DNA of 64,000 nt from Desulfovibrio desulfuricans DSM 642 (GCF_000420465.1 NZ_ATUZ01000013.1:310001-374000); one strand, 5' to 3'; shown: positions 16,640 to 25,724, counted from the stretch's first letter. Translations and numbers: made by a program. The notes: a model not told the origin generated them from the letters alone.

Positions 16640-16726
16640 TGGTACCGGGAGCGAGACTTGAACTCGCAAGAGGTTGCCCTCGGCGGATTTTGAGTCCGCT
16701 GCGTCTACCAATTCCACCATCCCGGC
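16640..16726 (-). tRNA. tRNA-Leu (anticodon CAA)
   Basis: An 87-nt class II tRNA. The acceptor GCCGGGA pairs with TCCCGGT (one G-U), the anticodon loop is CTCAAAA giving CAA, there is a long variable arm (GCCGAGGGCAACCTCTTGC), the T arm is GAGTTCGAGTCTC, and CCA is encoded. Confidence 0.97.
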
Positions 16727-16888
16727 AGACTGACCAAGACACATGGGCAATGCCGCATATGCATGACGTGAGTGGCTTTGTAGCCCAAGGAGCGCCGATT
16801 CGTCAAGCCCTCAGCGCGGTTGGCTCTCTGATTGGGCCAAAAGCAGCCCGGCGCCGCAGTACAGCATTGGCTGGCTGAGAGTTCGAGA

Positions 16889-17438
16889 ATGATCACCAAC
16901 ATTGTATTGGAAAGAGACGGATTTTTATTACGGTCTGCCAGTCTTGAAGATTCAGAACCTTACTATGGACAGATTTACAATCCATTGGACAGAGAACTTG
17001 TGAAAATGACAGGGTGCAAAGCTAGCTTTACAAGAGAAGAAGTCACTTCTTTTTTTAGTAAATCTATTGCTGCTGCCGACAGATATCTATTTTTACTCAT
17101 GGCACCGGACAAAAATATTATTGGTGAATGCGTGGTGAGTGAAATTGATCCTGTTCTTCGCAGTGCTCATTTTCGCATTGCTATCCTTCAAAATGCATAT
17201 AGAGAAGAGGACTTGAAACATGGGCAGTTCAGTCCGTTTGCAGCTTTGTTTTTGATGAATTAAAGATGCATCGTCTTGAGCTGAATGCGTTTTCATACAA
17301 CACCCAAGCGCAACGCGTGTATGAAAATCAGGGCTCAGGGTAGAAGGCATCCGGCGCGATTCTATTATGTATAATGGCAGGTATGAGGATGATATTCTGA
17401 TGTCGATGTTGCAAGACGAATGGCATTTAATGTACTAA
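16889..17438 (+). pseudogene. decayed GNAT acetyltransferase
   Basis: Translation from the ATG at 16889 gives a RimJ/RimL-type GNAT start (ITNIVLERDGFLLRSASLED). After about residue 110 the frame runs out at 17263. The conserved remainder continues in another frame (VFDELKMHRLELNAFSYNTQ, then AQRVYENQGSG), and the last part in yet another (DSIMYNGRYEDDILMSMLQD, ending at 17438). At least two frameshifts, plus loss of the central acetyl-CoA loop, make it inactive. The region is AT-rich relative to its neighbours, suggesting foreign origin. Confidence 0.75.
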
Positions 17439-18044
17439 CATATAAAGATAATATCGCAGATGACCCGTCTGCTGCTTATGTAGGGGCCAGCTGCTGTACT
17501 TACGTCTCGTGATTGCTCTTAATATCTTGATTGCCAGCGCCATAGAACAGGTTGTGGCACTATTACTCAATGGCGTGTGTATCCCTATCGACAAGCTGAT
17601 GTCCTTACGCTAACTTGTTACACAGTTTTAGGCCGAATCATGTCGGCGGCATCTGCAACAGCGAGGTATCCTGTGTTTTCTTATAGGGATTGTCGTGTCT
17701 TGCCTGCCTTTAAGGGCGGCGGGTCATGACAGCATCAGCGCCTTCAGGTTGGAGGCCCTCATTCGAGGCGGCGTGTCAGCGCCCGCCTGTTTCCCCTTCC
17801 CATAGCCTAGGCAGGAAGCGGGGGCTTTTTTATTGCCTGCCGTACCCCTGCTCTTGTTCCATATCTCCCCACGTTTCCCCATGTAGCAGTTTAGTTGCCG
17901 AGGCTTTCCATTGTATTGACCGCCTTGCAGCACTGCGCTGCTGGCGCTTTTGTCATATTGCCCGCTCCACAGCCTTGCGCTGTGCGGCGGGTTTTGTTTT
18001 GCGTTTTTGTACCGCAGCAATGGGTACGATCAGGAGTATGCGCT
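17439..18044. other. 606-base region without a recognisable gene
   Basis: Downstream of the GNAT remnant the sequence holds only short frames with many stops. A GC-rich imperfect hairpin near 17785-17835, followed by TTTTTTATT, may be a terminator. The region before 18045 presumably contains the promoter of the next gene, but I could not place it confidently. Confidence 0.4.
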
Positions 18045-18953
18045 ATGTATGTAGCTGGAATTGATGTGGGTTCTGTGGCTGCAAAGGCCGTTGTGCTTGA
18101 GCTGCTGCCCAACGGCGGCTCGCAGATTGCCGGGCGGGCAGTGCTGCCCACAGGCTGGAATACCGCCGAGGCGGGCGAATTTGCGCTCAACAATGCCTGC
18201 GAGGCTGCCGCAATGGCGCGCAACGATCTGAGGCATGTCACTGCCACGGGCTACGGGCGCATTGCCCTGCCTTTTGCCGACAAAACGGTTACGGAGATCA
18301 GTTGTCATGCGCGGGGCGCTGCACATCTTTTCCCCCGCGCCGGGCTTGTGCTCGATATCGGCGGGCAGGACAGCAAGGTAATAAGCCTGGATATCCCGCG
18401 TGAATCGGAAGCGGCCAATCTGGATGCGGGCAGTCTGGATGCAGCTGGCGGCGCGGCCAGTTTGGGCGCGCTCAAATCCGCGGGCAAACCGGGCGCAGTG
18501 CGCGATTTTTTGATGAACGACAAGTGCGCGGCAGGCACCGGACGTTTTTTGCAGGTGCTCTCGGGTATTTTGAACATGCCGTTGGACGAACTGGGCAAGG
18601 CAGCCGCTACTGGCAAGCCTGTGGCCATCTCAAGCATGTGCGCCGTGTTTGCAGAAACGGAAATTGTGGGCCTGCTGGCCCGCAGTACGCCGCCGCAAGA
18701 TATAGCAGCAGGGGTGTTCCGCGCCATTGCCCGCAGAATGTGCGCCCTTGCCCGGCGCATCCCCATGCAGGGGGAATGCGTATTTACCGGCGGTCTGGCA
18801 ACCAGCCCCGCCTTTGCCGCCATACTTTCAGACGAACTCGGCCTGCCCGTTCAGGTGCCGCACGACCCGCAGACTGTGGGTGCGCTCGGGGCGGCCCTGA
18901 TTGCCGCAGATTTGTGCGCGAAAAAAGACCGCGCTCTCAATACACAGCAATAA
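18045..18953 (+). CDS. ATP-dependent activator (archerase) of the HgdC/BadF family, double-cubane reductase partner
   Basis: A 302-residue ASKHA-fold ATPase. The N-terminal phosphate loop is AGIDVGSVAAKAV, a second nucleotide motif is VLDIGGQDSKVI, and cluster cysteines are in NDKCAAGTGRF and SSMCAVFAETEIV, where one [4Fe-4S] is shared across the dimer. VFTGGLA completes the fold. It hydrolyses ATP to push low-potential electrons into its partner. Between DIGGQDSKV and FLMNDKC there is an insertion of about 30 residues (SEAANLDAGSLDAAGG...) absent from typical members. It lies 31 bases upstream of the HgdB-like gene. The two-gene arrangement resembles YjiL/YjiM and the double-cubane cluster proteins rather than three-subunit hydroxyacyl-CoA dehydratases. 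Confidence 0.88.
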   Translation: MYVAGIDVGSVAAKAVVLELLPNGGSQIAGRAVLPTGWNTAEAGEFALNNACEAAAMARNDLRHVTATGYGRIALPFADKTVTEISCHARGAAHLFPRAGLVLDIGGQDSKVISLDIPRESEAANLDAGSLDAAGGAASLGALKSAGKPGAVRDFLMNDKCAAGTGRFLQVLSGILNMPLDELGKAAATGKPVAISSMCAVFAETEIVGLLARSTPPQDIAAGVFRAIARRMCALARRIPMQGECVFTGGLATSPAFAAILSDELGLPVQVPHDPQTVGALGAALIAADLCAKKDRALNTQQ

Positions 18954-18984
18954 CCTCAATAACCTCGCAAGGAAGGAAAGCATC

Positions 18985-20124
18985 ATGAAGTGTGCCAGCT
19001 TTGACCGCATTATTACCGCTTTTGAAAAAAACGCTCTGGCAGTGCAGGAGGCCAAGAGGGAAGGTAAAAAAGTTGTGGGCCAGTACTGCCTGTACAGCCC
19101 TTCTGAAATAGCGGTGGCCGCAGGGGCCATTCCGGTTTCCTTGTGCGGCACCCGCAACGATTCCATCCCCGCGGCAGAAGAAATGCTGCCCCGCGCCCTT
19201 TGTCCGCTCATCAAGAGCAGCTTCGGCTTTGCGCTTAAAGACAGTTGCCCCTACCTGAGCGCGGCAGATGTGGTTGTGGCCGACACCACCTGTGACGGCA
19301 AAAAGAAAATGTACGAGCTGCTTGCAGCCTACAAACCCGTTTTTCTGCTGCAACTGCCCCAGGTGCAGAATGATGACGCCCTTGCATACTGGCGGCATCA
19401 GTTTGAGCTGCTCATCGCCTATCTGGAAAAAGAATTTGGCGTATCCATCACAGAGCAGAAACTGCGCGACGCCATCAAGCTCATGAACCGTGAGCGCATG
19501 GCCCTCAAGGCCGTTATGGATCTGGCAAAGCGCAAACCCTCGCCCATCACGGGCATGGAGCTGCTGGAAATCGGGTTCAAAACGTCCTTCTTCCCTGATA
19601 AGGAAAAAGGCATCTCCATGATGCTGGAGCTTGCGGACGAACTTGGCAAAATGGCCGATGCGGGGCAGACAGGCGTTGCCGCAAGCGCGCCGCGCATACT
19701 GCTGACGGGCGTTCCTGTGGGCATGGGGTCGCACAAGGTTGTGCGCCTGATTGAAGAATGCGGCGGCAGCGTGGTCTGCCTTGATAACTGCTCCGGCTAC
19801 AAGAAAACCCGCGTGATGATGGACGAGCAGGGCGACCCGCTGACCGAGATGGCCCGCCGTTATCTGGATGTGCCCTGTGCCGTCATGTCGCCCAATCCGC
19901 GCCGCTACGAGGCCATCAAGGAACTGGCGGCAGATTTCGCGGTGGATGCTGTGGTTGACCAGACCTGGCAGGGCTGCCAGACCTATGCGGTGGAATCGTC
20001 CTCTCTCAAGAAATTTGTTCAGGATTCCTTGCAGTTGCCCTTCCTGCAAATCGAAACAGACTACTCTGAAACGGATACGGAGCAGCTCAAGGTTCGCGTA
20101 GAGGCGTTTATCGAAATGCTGTAA
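18985..20124 (+). CDS. double-cubane cluster protein / 2-hydroxyacyl-CoA dehydratase D-family subunit (YjiM-like)
   Basis: A 379-residue HgdB/HgdD-family protein. Conserved cysteines occur in GQYCLYSPSEI, RALCPLIKSSFGFALKDSCP, DTTCDGKKKMYE, CLDNCSGYK and WQGCQTYA. A single-subunit partner for an HgdC-like ATPase, with several extra cysteines, fits the double-cubane cluster proteins that hold [8Fe-9S] and carry out ATP-driven reduction of small molecules. The physiological substrate of this group is not established. AAGGAAAG precedes the ATG at 18985. A strong terminator follows, so the unit is just these two genes. No CoA-transferase or second dehydratase subunit is present, which argues against amino-acid fermentation. 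Confidence 0.85.
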   Translation: MKCASFDRIITAFEKNALAVQEAKREGKKVVGQYCLYSPSEIAVAAGAIPVSLCGTRNDSIPAAEEMLPRALCPLIKSSFGFALKDSCPYLSAADVVVADTTCDGKKKMYELLAAYKPVFLLQLPQVQNDDALAYWRHQFELLIAYLEKEFGVSITEQKLRDAIKLMNRERMALKAVMDLAKRKPSPITGMELLEIGFKTSFFPDKEKGISMMLELADELGKMADAGQTGVAASAPRILLTGVPVGMGSHKVVRLIEECGGSVVCLDNCSGYKKTRVMMDEQGDPLTEMARRYLDVPCAVMSPNPRRYEAIKELAADFAVDAVVDQTWQGCQTYAVESSSLKKFVQDSLQLPFLQIETDYSETDTEQLKVRVEAFIEML

Positions 20125-20148
20125 AAGCTGCGGTTACTCCCGCCAGCG

Positions 20149-20211
20149 TCAGGCGGCCCGCGCTGCTCCCGAATGTAATTACGGGGCAGGGCAGGCCGCC
20201 TGATTTTTTTT
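20149..20211 (+). terminator. terminator of the double-cubane operon
   Basis: TCAGGCGGCC pairs perfectly with GGCCGCCTGA over a long loop that itself contains a weaker stem, followed by a run of eight T. Confidence 0.9.
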
Positions 20212-20235
20212 GCGGATGCGGATGCGCTTGGGGCC

Positions 20236-21435
20236 TCAGATTATGGTCTTGGCAGCCTCAGCTTCTCTTTTTGCGCACTTGTAATGGTACATCTTAACGT
20301 CTGCCCGCGAAATGGTGTCGTCAATGCTGTCATCCTGCGCCGGGTCAAATTGCGCAATGCCGTACGAAAAGCACAGGCAGAAGTTTCCAATGGTAACTTG
20401 TCGTGCCTCAACGCAAATTTCAGCAATCTTTTTTTCTGTTGCGTCCAGGCTGGCGTTGAACAGCAATGTAACAAACTCATCACCGCCAATGCGGTACGTT
20501 GAGCCCTGAGTCCTGAAATTTTTCATAAGAAGCTGGGCAAGGGCCCTGATGTGTTCATCGCCAGCCGAGTGACCAAACTGGTCGTTGATGGCTTTAAGTT
20601 TGTTCAGGTCGCACGACACCACAGTAATGTTTTTTTGCTGCTCTGCGCCGCGTAGCTTGTGGGTGGCCAGTTCAAAGGCGTTGCGGTTCATTGCGCCTGT
20701 GAGCAAATCTGTATATGCGAGCCATTGATAGAGCGGAATGGAAAAGCTGCGAATCAGCACAATGGCCACAAAGCCAACGCCAATGGCAATGCAAATGGAA
20801 GCAATGATGTAATACCGCTGGGAGCTTGCGGTATTTTCAGCAAAATATTCCCCGTCAAATTCGATAACAAGAGCGCCAACCGTGACTCCGTTGCTTTTGA
20901 TCGGTTCGCAAGACGGAATGATCATGCCCCATGATGTATTAAGGATCTCTGTTCCATGAAAAACATCACCATCCAGACATTTGTTCACAGCGGGGAGAAT
21001 TTCGGCTTCTATGGGCGAACCGCTGGCACGAAAATCTTCTGAATCCCGTGGCAGGCCATCAACAACATATATGGCATTGCCTTCAGAATTGCGCTTTGCC
21101 GTGTAGAGATACCTGACGGCGGTTATTTTACGAACGTCGTCAAGCTCTTGCTGCACCTTATTGTAAAGGTGCGAGTCCGCATCTTTGTCATTATAAATTG
21201 CAGTGAAGTTTTCTGGCGGTATGCGGTCAAGCAGGAGAGAAAAAATGGCGTCTGACCTCATGGTTGTTATGAGTTTTAAATCAAGATTTCTGTAATAATA
21301 GAAAATTGAAGTTATCAACACCGCAGTTATTATTATGGAAATAACAACGAGAGAGAGTAATTTTAACTCTGCGCGTGAGAAGGTTTTATCAAATTTGTTT
21401 CTGTCTGTTGATTCTGTATAGTACTTCTTAAGCAT
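20236..21435 (-). CDS. membrane-bound diguanylate cyclase (sensor-GGDEF)
   Basis: A 399-residue protein with membrane helices at about 25-46 and 208-229 enclosing a periplasmic sensor domain of roughly 160 residues. A cytoplasmic GGDEF domain (about 240-395) follows. The active-site motif is intact (RIGGDEF, 317-321), as is the substrate/metal region DLNKLKAINDQFGHSAGD. Product inhibition is probably lost, because the I-site RxxD is RTQG (308-311). It should make cyclic di-GMP in response to an unknown external ligand. Single gene, upstream of the glycyl radical locus but on the opposite strand. Confidence 0.9.
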   Translation of the reverse strand: MLKKYYTESTDRNKFDKTFSRAELKLLSLVVISIIITAVLITSIFYYYRNLDLKLITTMRSDAIFSLLLDRIPPENFTAIYNDKDADSHLYNKVQQELDDVRKITAVRYLYTAKRNSEGNAIYVVDGLPRDSEDFRASGSPIEAEILPAVNKCLDGDVFHGTEILNTSWGMIIPSCEPIKSNGVTVGALVIEFDGEYFAENTASSQRYYIIASICIAIGVGFVAIVLIRSFSIPLYQWLAYTDLLTGAMNRNAFELATHKLRGAEQQKNITVVSCDLNKLKAINDQFGHSAGDEHIRALAQLLMKNFRTQGSTYRIGGDEFVTLLFNASLDATEKKIAEICVEARQVTIGNFCLCFSYGIAQFDPAQDDSIDDTISRADVKMYHYKCAKREAEAAKTII

Positions 21436-21766
21436 ATCATATTCCCTTGAAAAAAATGCGATGATGGCTTCTCAATTTATACGCTACAATAAACTATATT
21501 TGAGATCAAGCATCTCAACTTTTCGAAATAATTATCTTATAATAAACAAGATATTGAAGCAAAATTTTTTATGAGTCAAATTGGTTGCGTAAATATAAGT
21601 TAACTTAATCTGCAAATATTAACATCGAAAGTGTGGTTGAAGTTATTGCCAGCTTGCATAAGTAACCACGCAGTTACGTTTTTTGTCTGGGAGGGATATG
21701 CCTGTAGTGGGTGAACTGGCGGTATTGGCAGTACAAGCGATGGCAAAAAGGTGAGATTGTGAAAAA

Positions 21767-21796
21767 GTGTTTTTTTGCACTGTTGCAAAAAAACAC
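21767..21796. promoter_or_regulatory. inverted repeat, putative activator site (UAS) 1
   Basis: Perfect 13-base arms, GTGTTTTTTTGCA and TGCAAAAAAACAC, around a 4-base centre; the core is TTGCA-CTGT-TGCAA. It lies about 150 bases before the -24 element, a usual distance for an enhancer-type site. Confidence 0.65.
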
Positions 21797-21839
21797 CTTT
21801 TTAAATTATATTGCAAATTTAGTATGTTATAAAAAATAT

Positions 21840-21855
21840 GTTGTAAATTTGCAAC
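21840..21855. promoter_or_regulatory. inverted repeat, putative activator site (UAS) 2
   Basis: GTTGTAAATTTGCAAC, matching TTGCA-N4-TGCAA except for one base, 78 bases upstream of the -24 element. Confidence 0.6.
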
Positions 21856-21932
21856 AATGAGAATTGATGGCGGTTTCTGAAATTTTGGAGATATTTTTAA
21901 AAAATATAAATATTACATATAGTTAAATATAA

Positions 21933-21948
21933 TGGCACGGATGATGCT
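21933..21948 (+). promoter_or_regulatory. sigma-54 (-24/-12) promoter of the glycyl radical enzyme
   Basis: TGGCACGGATGATGCT: invariant GG and GC exactly ten bases apart, with TGGCACG matching consensus fully. It ends 70 bases before the start codon. Confidence 0.82.
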
Positions 21949-22018
21949 CATAGGTGGTCATTGAGATGAATATCACAAGCATCTCGCTTGAACATAATCA
22001 CCATTCAGGAGTTTCATC

Positions 22019-24493
22019 ATGAGTCAGTGCGGTTGCTGCATGTCCCCCCAGGAAGAACGCGTTGTCAATAAGAGCGTTGACCGTAAAGGGCGCGAGCGCG
22101 TTTACGGCATTCTGGAACAGAACCAGTTCAGCCTTCCCCACGTGGACGTTGAGCGCGCCAAGTATTTCACCGAATCCATGCGCGAAACCGAAGGTGAACT
22201 GCTGACCCTGCGCTGGGCCAAGGCCCTGAAAAACGTGGCCGAAAAAATCACCGTATACATTACCCCCAACCAGCTTATTGCTGGCCGCGTGGGCAAGTTT
22301 GGCCGTTACGGCATTCTGTACCCTGAAATCGACGGCGACTTTTACCGCGAAGTACTGGCCGACCTGGAGCACCGCGACAAGAGCCCCTTCCAGATTTCGC
22401 AGGAAGACATCAAGGTTGTTATGGAAGAGATTGCCCCCTACTGGGAAGGCAAGACCTACCATGAACACCTCAACAAGACCCTGCCTGCCGAAATCCGCAA
22501 CGTCACCTATGTGGACGAACGCGGCCTCAAGTCCAAGTTCGTGGTGAGCGAAACCTCGTCCTACCGCTCGGCCCTTCAGTGGGTGCCGGACTACGAAAAG
22601 GTCATCAAGCGCGGCTTCCTCGACATCCAGAAAGAAGCCCGCGAAAAGCTTGCCACCCTTGATCTGACCAACTCCGTTGATCTGTGGGACAAGAAGCCCT
22701 TCCTCGAAGCCATGATCATCGTGTGCGACTCCATCATGATCTGGGCCAAGCGCCACGCCGATCTGGCCCGTGAACTTGCCGCCAAGGAAGGCGACCCCAA
22801 GCGCAAGGCCGAGCTGCTCCAGATCGCCGAAACCTGCGATCACGTGCCCGCTCACCCTGCCCGCAGCTTCCGCGAAGCCATGCAGTGCCAGTGGTTTGTG
22901 CAGATGTTCTCGCGCATCGAGCAGAAGGCCAGCGCCATCATCTCCAATGGCCGTATGGACCAGTACCTGTACCCCCTGTACAAAAAGGACATTGAAGAAG
23001 GCATCATCAGCCGCGAAGAAGCCAAGGAACTGCTTGAATGCATGTGGGTGGATATGGCCCAGTTCATCGACCTGTACATCAACCCCACGGGCGTTGAATT
23101 TCAGGAAGGCTATGCTCACTGGGAAGCCGTGACCATCGGCGGCCAGACCCCCGATGGCGAAGACGCCACCAACGATCTGACCTACCTGTTCCTTGAATCC
23201 AAGCGCGAATTCCCGCTCAACTACCCCGACCTTGCCGCGCGCATCCACTCCCGTTCGCCCGAACGCTTCCTGCGCGAAGTGGCCCTGACCATCAAGGACG
23301 GCTCCGGCTTCCCCAAGCTCATTAACGATGAAGAAGTGGTGTTCCTCAACACCATCAAGGGCTGCCCGGTCAACGAAGCTCTGGACTACGCCGTTTCCGG
23401 CTGCACAGAAACGCGCATGCCCAACCGCGATACCTACACCTCCGGTTGCGTGTACGTGAACTTTGCCACCGCCCTTGAAATGACCATGTACAATGGCCGC
23501 ATGCAGCACTACGGCGATGAGGTTGTGGGCCTTGAAACGGGCGAAGCGACCTCCTTCAAGTGCTGGGAAGACTTTTACGAAGCTTACAAGGCCCAGCACC
23601 TCAACCTGCTGCGCAAGGCCTTCCAGCAGCAGCATGTGGTGGACAAGCTGCGCCCGCAGCACTTTGCCGCGCCGCTTTCTTCCGTGCTGCACAACCTGTG
23701 CATGGAAAACCTCATGGATCTGCACTGCGAAAAGATCCCCGGCGGCGTGGATTACTCCTACTTTGAATTCCTGGGCTACGGCACTGTTGTGGACTCCCTT
23801 GCCGCCATCAAAAAGCTGGTGTTTGAAGAAAAACGCCTGAGCATGAAAGAAGTGGTGGAAGCCTGCAAGGCCGACTTCAAGGGCGCCGAACCCGTGCGCG
23901 AAATGCTGCGCAACGCCCCCTGCTACGGCAACAATGATCCCTACGTGGACAGCATTGCCAAGGACGTTGACCGCGTGACCCAGGTGGAAGCCGAAAAGAG
24001 CTCCCGCGATCGCGGCGTGCATGTGGACGTGCGCTACGTGCCCATCACCTCGCATGTACCCTTTGGCAAGGTGGTTTCCGCCACGCCCAATGGCCGTCAT
24101 GCCTGGACTGCGCTTTCCGACGGTTCTTCCGCTTCGCACGGCGCGGACAAGAACGGCCCCACTGCGGTTCTGCTTTCCAACTACCATTCCAAGAACTACG
24201 GCATGACCAACCGCGCTTCCCGCCTGCTGAACATCAAGCTGTCGCCCAAGTGCGTTTCCGGCGATGAAGGCACGGAGAAGATCGTGAACCTTATCCGCAC
24301 CTGGTGCGACCTCAAGCTGTGGCACCTGCAGTTCAACATCGTGAACAGGCAGACCCTGCTCAACGCCCAGAAAGAACCCGACAACTACCGCAGCCTGCTG
24401 GTGCGTATCGCAGGGTACAGTGCATACTTCTGCGATCTTTCCCGCGACTTGCAGAACGACATCATCGACCGTACCGAACACGCCCAGTTCTAA
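22019..24493 (+). CDS. glycyl radical enzyme, sulfonate C-S lyase type (IslA/HpsG-like)
   Basis: An 824-residue pyruvate-formate-lyase-family enzyme. The radical glycine is Gly799 in RIAGYSAYF and the thiyl-radical Cys462 with the general base Glu464 is in SGCTETR. With a constant offset of six from the Desulfovibrio isethionate lyase numbering I remember (R189, Q193, W374, C468, E470, R678, G805), this protein has Arg183, Gln187, Trp368, Cys462, Glu464, Arg672 and Gly799. Both sulfonate-binding arginines are thus kept. However, the position of Phe682 is Ile676. It probably cleaves a C2 or C3 hydroxysulfonate to sulfite plus a carbonyl compound in the cytoplasm, feeding sulfite respiration. 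Isethionate and 2,3-dihydroxypropane-1-sulfonate are both candidates. CAGGAG precedes the ATG. Its activase follows; transcription is predicted to be sigma-54 dependent. Confidence 0.85.
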   Translation: MSQCGCCMSPQEERVVNKSVDRKGRERVYGILEQNQFSLPHVDVERAKYFTESMRETEGELLTLRWAKALKNVAEKITVYITPNQLIAGRVGKFGRYGILYPEIDGDFYREVLADLEHRDKSPFQISQEDIKVVMEEIAPYWEGKTYHEHLNKTLPAEIRNVTYVDERGLKSKFVVSETSSYRSALQWVPDYEKVIKRGFLDIQKEAREKLATLDLTNSVDLWDKKPFLEAMIIVCDSIMIWAKRHADLARELAAKEGDPKRKAELLQIAETCDHVPAHPARSFREAMQCQWFVQMFSRIEQKASAIISNGRMDQYLYPLYKKDIEEGIISREEAKELLECMWVDMAQFIDLYINPTGVEFQEGYAHWEAVTIGGQTPDGEDATNDLTYLFLESKREFPLNYPDLAARIHSRSPERFLREVALTIKDGSGFPKLINDEEVVFLNTIKGCPVNEALDYAVSGCTETRMPNRDTYTSGCVYVNFATALEMTMYNGRMQHYGDEVVGLETGEATSFKCWEDFYEAYKAQHLNLLRKAFQQQHVVDKLRPQHFAAPLSSVLHNLCMENLMDLHCEKIPGGVDYSYFEFLGYGTVVDSLAAIKKLVFEEKRLSMKEVVEACKADFKGAEPVREMLRNAPCYGNNDPYVDSIAKDVDRVTQVEAEKSSRDRGVHVDVRYVPITSHVPFGKVVSATPNGRHAWTALSDGSSASHGADKNGPTAVLLSNYHSKNYGMTNRASRLLNIKLSPKCVSGDEGTEKIVNLIRTWCDLKLWHLQFNIVNRQTLLNAQKEPDNYRSLLVRIAGYSAYFCDLSRDLQNDIIDRTEHAQF

Positions 24494-24503
24494 ATATATC
24501 GCC

Positions 24504-24561
24504 GCGAGGGGCTTTTGCCGGACTGCGTCAAGTTTCTTGCCGGATACCAAAGGCCCCTCGC
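24504..24561 (+). other. intercistronic hairpin 1 (lyase-activase)
   Basis: GCGAGGGGC and GCCCCTCGC form a 9-bp stem closing a 40-base loop that contains two copies of TTGCCGGA. It may stabilise the lyase message or attenuate read-through into the activase. Confidence 0.5.
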
Positions 24562-24601
24562 AGCGATACTCTCCAAAACCCTCAAACAAACAGACCGTCA
24601 G

Positions 24602-24623
24602 GGGAGGGGGCAAGTCCCCTCCC
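24602..24623 (+). other. intercistronic hairpin 2
   Basis: GGGAGGGG and CCCCTCCC form a perfect 8-bp stem with a 6-base loop; no T run follows, so it is not a classic terminator. Confidence 0.5.
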
Positions 24624-24713
24624 GCAAATTTTCAGCGCAGACATCAGCCGTTTAACAGAGCGCAAGCCCGCCATCTGCTCCTGATTTCTGACCGCGTTGA
24701 CCTTGCCAACGCT

Positions 24714-24750
24714 CCGGGGGGAGGGGAGCAATCCCTTCCCCTTTTGAATT
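24714..24750 (+). terminator. intercistronic hairpin 3, possible attenuator
   Basis: A G-rich arm (GGGGGGAGGGG) pairs with a C-rich arm (CCCTTCCCC), followed by TTTTGAATTT. It lies 50 bases before the activase start, so it would let only part of transcription through. Confidence 0.4.
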
Positions 24751-24796
24751 TACTCAAACGGCGCGCCAGGGCTGGCCGCACACCAAGGATGACCCC

Positions 24797-25693
24797 ATGA
24801 CTGACGCACAAGTACAAGGTGTTGTTTTTAATATACAGAAGTTCAGCGTGCACGATGGCGAAGGTATCCGCACCCTGGTTTTCCTCAAGGGTTGCCCTCT
24901 GCGTTGCCGCTGGTGCAGTAACCCCGAGTCGCAGAATCTTCATCCCGAGCATGCCTTCAATCCCTCGCGTTGCCTTACTGCCCAGGTCTGCGGGCGCTGC
25001 CTCAATGCCTGTACTTCGGGCGCGCTTAGCCTTGTGGATGGCCTGATTGCGCATGACCGCAGCAAGTGCAGCGAGTGCTTTGCCTGTGTGCGGGCCTGCC
25101 CCTCGGGCGCGCAGAGCGTATACGGCGAAACCATGTCTGTGCGTCAGGTACTTGATAAAGTTGAAGAGGACGGCGTGTTCTATCACCGTTCCGGCGGCGG
25201 CATGACACTCTCCGGCGGTGAGGCCCTCATGCAGCACGAATTTGCCAATGCCCTGCTGCGCGAGGCCCGCAAACATCACATCAATACCACCATCGAAACC
25301 TGCGGCTGCTATCCCTACGAGCATCTGCATGAGGCCTGCAAGCACCTGAACAAGCTTATTTTTGACATAAAGAGCCTTGACCCTGTGCAGCACAAAAAGC
25401 ATACGGGCGTGGATAATATGCTGATTTTGCGCAATTTTGCACGAGTCTGCGAGGACTTTCCCCAGTTGCCCATACTTGCGCGCACCCCGGTTATCCCCGG
25501 ATTCAATGACACCGAGGACGATATCCTGGCTATCCGCGAGTCGATCCCCCGCCGGCCCAATATTCAGTACGAGCTGTTAGGCTACCACCGTATGGGGCAG
25601 CCCAAGTATGGCTACCTTGGCCGCCAGTATGAACTGGAAGGCGCAAAGCTTGATGAAGCAAAGATGGAGCACTTGAGAAAAATTGCTTCTTAG
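24797..25693 (+). CDS. glycyl radical enzyme activating enzyme (radical SAM)
   Basis: A 298-residue activase. The radical-SAM cluster motif is CPLRCRWC (CX3CX2C, about 34-41), followed by the W-C-S-N-P-E-S segment. An inserted ferredoxin-like domain with two cysteine clusters (CGRCLNAC and CSECFACVRACPSGA) occupies about 55-110. SGGEAL is the SAM-binding GGE motif and PVIPGFND the C-terminal family motif. It abstracts hydrogen from Gly799 of the upstream lyase. AAGGA lies seven bases before the ATG. It is separated from the lyase gene by 303 bases with three hairpins, which is consistent with lower expression of the activase. Confidence 0.93.
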   Translation: MTDAQVQGVVFNIQKFSVHDGEGIRTLVFLKGCPLRCRWCSNPESQNLHPEHAFNPSRCLTAQVCGRCLNACTSGALSLVDGLIAHDRSKCSECFACVRACPSGAQSVYGETMSVRQVLDKVEEDGVFYHRSGGGMTLSGGEALMQHEFANALLREARKHHINTTIETCGCYPYEHLHEACKHLNKLIFDIKSLDPVQHKKHTGVDNMLILRNFARVCEDFPQLPILARTPVIPGFNDTEDDILAIRESIPRRPNIQYELLGYHRMGQPKYGYLGRQYELEGAKLDEAKMEHLRKIAS

Positions 25694-25724
25694 TGCTGAA
25701 TTTGTTGTATTTTTATGGAATCAA

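Larger units (their letters stand above)
21436..22018. other. AT-rich regulatory region upstream of the glycyl radical enzyme
   Basis: 583 bases of markedly AT-rich DNA holding two inverted repeats of the TTGCA-N4-TGCAA type, an isolated half site (TTGCAAATTT near 21811) and a sigma-54 promoter. A small hairpin (GAGATG...CATCTC, 21964-21986) lies in the predicted 5' leader. No gene seen. Confidence 0.7.

Noticed and set aside
16600..16890. Integration of a mobile element at tRNA-Leu
   Set aside because: No repeated tRNA 3' segment, integrase or phage gene was found near either side.
17724..18064. Overlapping frames on both strands before the HgdC-like gene
   Set aside because: Cys/Pro/Arg-rich translations with no homology pattern or ribosome-binding site; the region appears non-coding.
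21998..24613. An 871-codon antisense frame opposite the glycyl radical enzyme
   Set aside because: It is a by-product of the GC-rich codon pattern of the real gene; composition is His/Gly/Val-rich without domains, and there is no start signal.
24504..24745. Regularly placed hairpins as a CRISPR-like or ncRNA array
   Set aside because: Stem sequences differ and there is no constant repeat length; they fit an intercistronic regulatory region better.
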